A DNA stretch of 64,000 nucleotides from Watersipora subatra (lineage: Eukaryota > Bryozoa > Gymnolaemata > Cheilostomatida > Watersiporidae). Positions within the stretch are counted from its first letter, which is position 1. Every line of letters begins with the position of its first letter. The translations under genes and the position numbers were made by a program. Positions 61,676 to 64,000 of the stretch are shown here, piece by piece. The notes under the pieces are model-generated. The model made no database searches and had not been told where the DNA came from. It was given only the letters and a program-made list of their open reading frames with translations. Location: the NCBI RefSeq assembly GCF_963576615.1, contig NC_088711.1, positions 19,872,182-19,936,181 of the forward strand. The letters are read 5' to 3'.

Positions 61676-63860
61676 TAAAAGGCAGCATCGTGTACATGTA
61701 CTATAAATCTACAGCCATAGTGCCTGGAAGCTTATAAAAGTGATAGTTAAAAAAGGGCCCACCTAGAAAGGCTGGAATTACTACAGAGATTTAAGGAGGC
61801 AAAGCTGAAGCCAGAGAAGTGCACACTCCTCTCCAAACTAGTAAAATATTTGGGACTCTTAGTGAACAAAGATGGCATTGCAATGAACCCAGTAAAGATC
61901 AACGCGGTGAAAATATGGACAACAGCGCAACATAGGACAGCTGTCAAGCCATCTCTAGGAACCACAGGCTATTACAAAAGATTTGAACAGGGCTATGCAG
62001 AAATAAGCTATCAACTAACGCAGCTGACAAAGAAATACCAAGGACTTACCTGTGATCTGTCAGCGTGTAGCAGTGGTAAGTGGTGCAACCAATATACTGA
62101 TTAGATGTCTTTCCACGTTATTAGCAGTCACCTAGATGAGAATGAGATTCTTAGGGCACTCCCATTAACTACAGTGTGCATGCATTGGAACAGCTTATTA
62201 GTAGAAACACGGCAACAAGTCCACGTATTGAAGCGTAGCGGTTTTATTCATCCAGTTGTTTTTGTATGCAAAATGGACTTTGAACCATAAAGTCATGCCA
62301 TTCATAGCCTAGTCTTTCAACTTCATTGAACACGACAAAGGGGAATACTATAGCTCCTTGATTCTATTGCTGGTTTGCTGTATATTGCAGACAAAATCAG
62401 ATACGCTTTCAGACTTCCTACCAACCTACTGGGTTGGTAGAAAGTCTGGGGATGTAAACATGTTAATCAGAGCGTCGAATACCAGACTGGGAGAGAGTTG
62501 GCAGCCAAAGATATGAAGTGAAAGAATCATGTTTAGGATTGATGCTTTTTCTAGCCTGGGCTTTCTGAATAGTACAACTGCTCATTGATGAAGGAATGGC
62601 ATTGGGCAAATTCACCTTTAATGTGACACCAAAGTGACAAAGTGGTAAAAACCTAATACCAGTAATTGTAAACAACCACTTTATAAAATTTGGTGGCTGC
62701 CGGCAACTCAAAGGCCTAGTTTTAAAGATGAATTGGGGTGGGACTTTGATGTAAGCTTCACAACACATTAGTTTAAACATTCCTATAGACTTTCTGGATA
62801 TCTGATACGGGTCTTCGGTAAAACCCGAAGTGTATGTCATAAACTAGTGCTACGATAAGTTTTATATTCACGTGAGAACAGCATGTGACAAGACAATAAC
62901 CAAATGGAATGACTACGTCAGAGAAATAAACAGATTCCAATCTACGGCGGCTTTTCGTTTTTTAGCTTTTAAGAGCTTGTAATTACATTCCCACATATTT
63001 TGCACCTACAACACAACAGAATAAGACATGGTGAATCTTTTGATACCAAATAACTGTAATGCGAATTTTGTTGCAAGTTCCTATAGACTTTCCGGTAACA
63101 TTCAACTGGTTTGTTGCTTCCAAAAATCTGACCATTTTGGACATCAAATAGACTGCTTTGAAAAATTAAACATATTTTCTGCATGAAGAGCTGGACAATA
63201 AAAATATTGCTAATTTATAAGGAAAATGATGCGCAACTTCGGAATTCTAGATATTCATATTGATCTACAGATGTGAAATAAAGAGAGACACCAGCCATGA
63301 TGGTATTTAAAAGAGGTTTCAAGAGTGAGTTGGATCCTCAGCTTTGATGTTAGAAGAGTTCCCAACCATAGCAAGTGTCCAGTTCTGCTTCTTATATGAA
63401 TCTTTCGTGATATCAAAATGGTTCCAACTCCCCGTGATAGCGACAAATCATGAGTAAGTCACCAAGCAGCGTAAGTATCAAACCTTGAGTATAAGTGACA
63501 CACAGAATACTTCATGGTAGTCTTATTATACACAAACTATAAATGTTTATAATCAACAAATGTGTTACTAAACATGGCAAAACTATTAAATGGTTATAGA
63601 AAAATGTAAAAATATTATTATAACACTTGTACCAACCAGGAATGAACTACAACAAGATGTAAGACACCTAGAGTAGATTTCAAAACGGTTAACAACACCA
63701 ACATACGAGGAAGACAACTCTATAACCAAATAGATCTGTTTTGAGAAAAATACTTGTAAAAAGGAATTGTACGTACTAAAGTATTTTGTTTTATAAAAGT
63801 TGAAAAACAAAACATAAATTAAAACTTTTGATTTGTGTTGGCGGGGTCAATAGAATCTGT
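61676..63860. other. Gap between the two ACSL genes
   Basis: Should hold the 5'UTR exon and promoter of the upstream ACSL gene and the 3'UTR of the next one. It contains a Ty3/gypsy fossil fragment (61760-62060). The short motif ttcctatagactttc occurs at 62778 and 63078 (approximate), suggesting an unresolved repeat. No host exon was recognised. Confidence 0.55.
61760..62060 (+). mobile_element. Ty3/gypsy LTR-retrotransposon fossil, pol fragment
   Basis: About 100 codons resemble the end of the reverse transcriptase and the connection region of Ty3/gypsy pol (LKPEKCTLLSKLVKYLGLLV, then the TTGYYKRF and LTQLTKK blocks). No LTRs, gag, protease or integrase were seen, so it is a broken fragment of an old insertion, close to the 5' end of the ACSL gene. 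Age cannot be estimated from one fragment. Confidence 0.8.
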
Positions 63861-64000
63861 CTATCGCTTCTCCCTTTCGGCAGCATACATGTCCTCCAAC
63901 ACCTCCTTATATTTAGTGAGACATTGCTGCCGTCGGACTTTAAAAGTGGCAGTGAGGAGGCCGTTCTCGACAGAGAAGGGCTCCGATAGTAAATGTATGT
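63861..64000 (-). CDS. Second long-chain acyl-CoA synthetase, last exon (partial)
   Basis: Runs off the right edge; stop TAG at 63863-63861. The 45 visible residues match ACSL C-termini: SEPFSVENGLLTATFKVRRQ, then KYKEVLEDMYAAEREKR. The neighbouring ACSL reads [20 protein letters not shown] at the same place, so this is a diverged paralog in the same orientation, with about 2.2 kb between its stop and the neighbour's start. The family-typical Pro of LLTPT is Ala here. The rest of the gene is outside the window. Confidence 0.9.
   Translation of the reverse strand, partial: IHLLSEPFSVENGLLTATFKVRRQQCLTKYKEVLEDMYAAEREKR

Noticed and set aside
62463-62840. 125-codon minus-strand frame between the ACSL genes
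   Set aside because: Composition is unremarkable, no family is recognised, no splice context joins it to ACSL, and the region is repeat-derived.

Overview
The window is nuclear DNA from an intron-rich, AT-rich invertebrate animal. The evidence is GT-AG introns in every gene, animal-specific proteins (Unkempt, MFAP1, PRA1/RABAC1, ACSL, H3.3), many short foldback/TIR transposons and tRNA-derived SINE-like repeats. A lophotrochozoan-type animal would fit, but the phylum cannot be settled by reading alone. All coding assignments come from reading the exons and comparing them from memory with human family members; no search was run.

Layout, left to right. (1) 425-2523 (+): four exons of a prenylated Rab acceptor (RABAC1/PRA1); its 5' end may lie outside the window. 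(2) 4730-16424 (+): complete nine-exon MFAP1, a spliceosome-associated protein of 438 aa. (3) 19867-40675 (+): complete seventeen-exon unkempt (UNK), 842 aa, with six CCCH zinc fingers and a C-terminal RING. (4) 44341-45583 (+): histone H3.3 with a 5'UTR intron and one coding intron, preceded by four CCAAT boxes. (5) 46105-61671 (-): complete seventeen-exon long-chain acyl-CoA synthetase (ACSL1/5/6 type), 693 aa, convergent with H3.3. (6) 63861-64000 (-): the last coding exon of a second ACSL gene, in head-to-tail tandem with the first.

The genes are unrelated housekeeping genes and form no pathway, apart from the two neighbouring ACSL paralogs. The unusual content is in the introns and gaps: at least four foldback/TIR families (several with two or three copies here), a Tigger/pogo-like DNA transposon with a second element nested in it that makes up most of an ACSL intron, six tRNA-like SINE candidates, a Ty3/gypsy fossil fragment, and many minisatellites. 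One 20-bp minisatellite fills most of an ACSL intron and repeats the AP-1 consensus TGAGTCA fifteen times. No clearly new multi-gene system was found. The best leads are the AP-1-like array, the hairpin insertion with flanking direct repeats at 60227-60329, and the TIR element that splits a minisatellite at 10310-11836.
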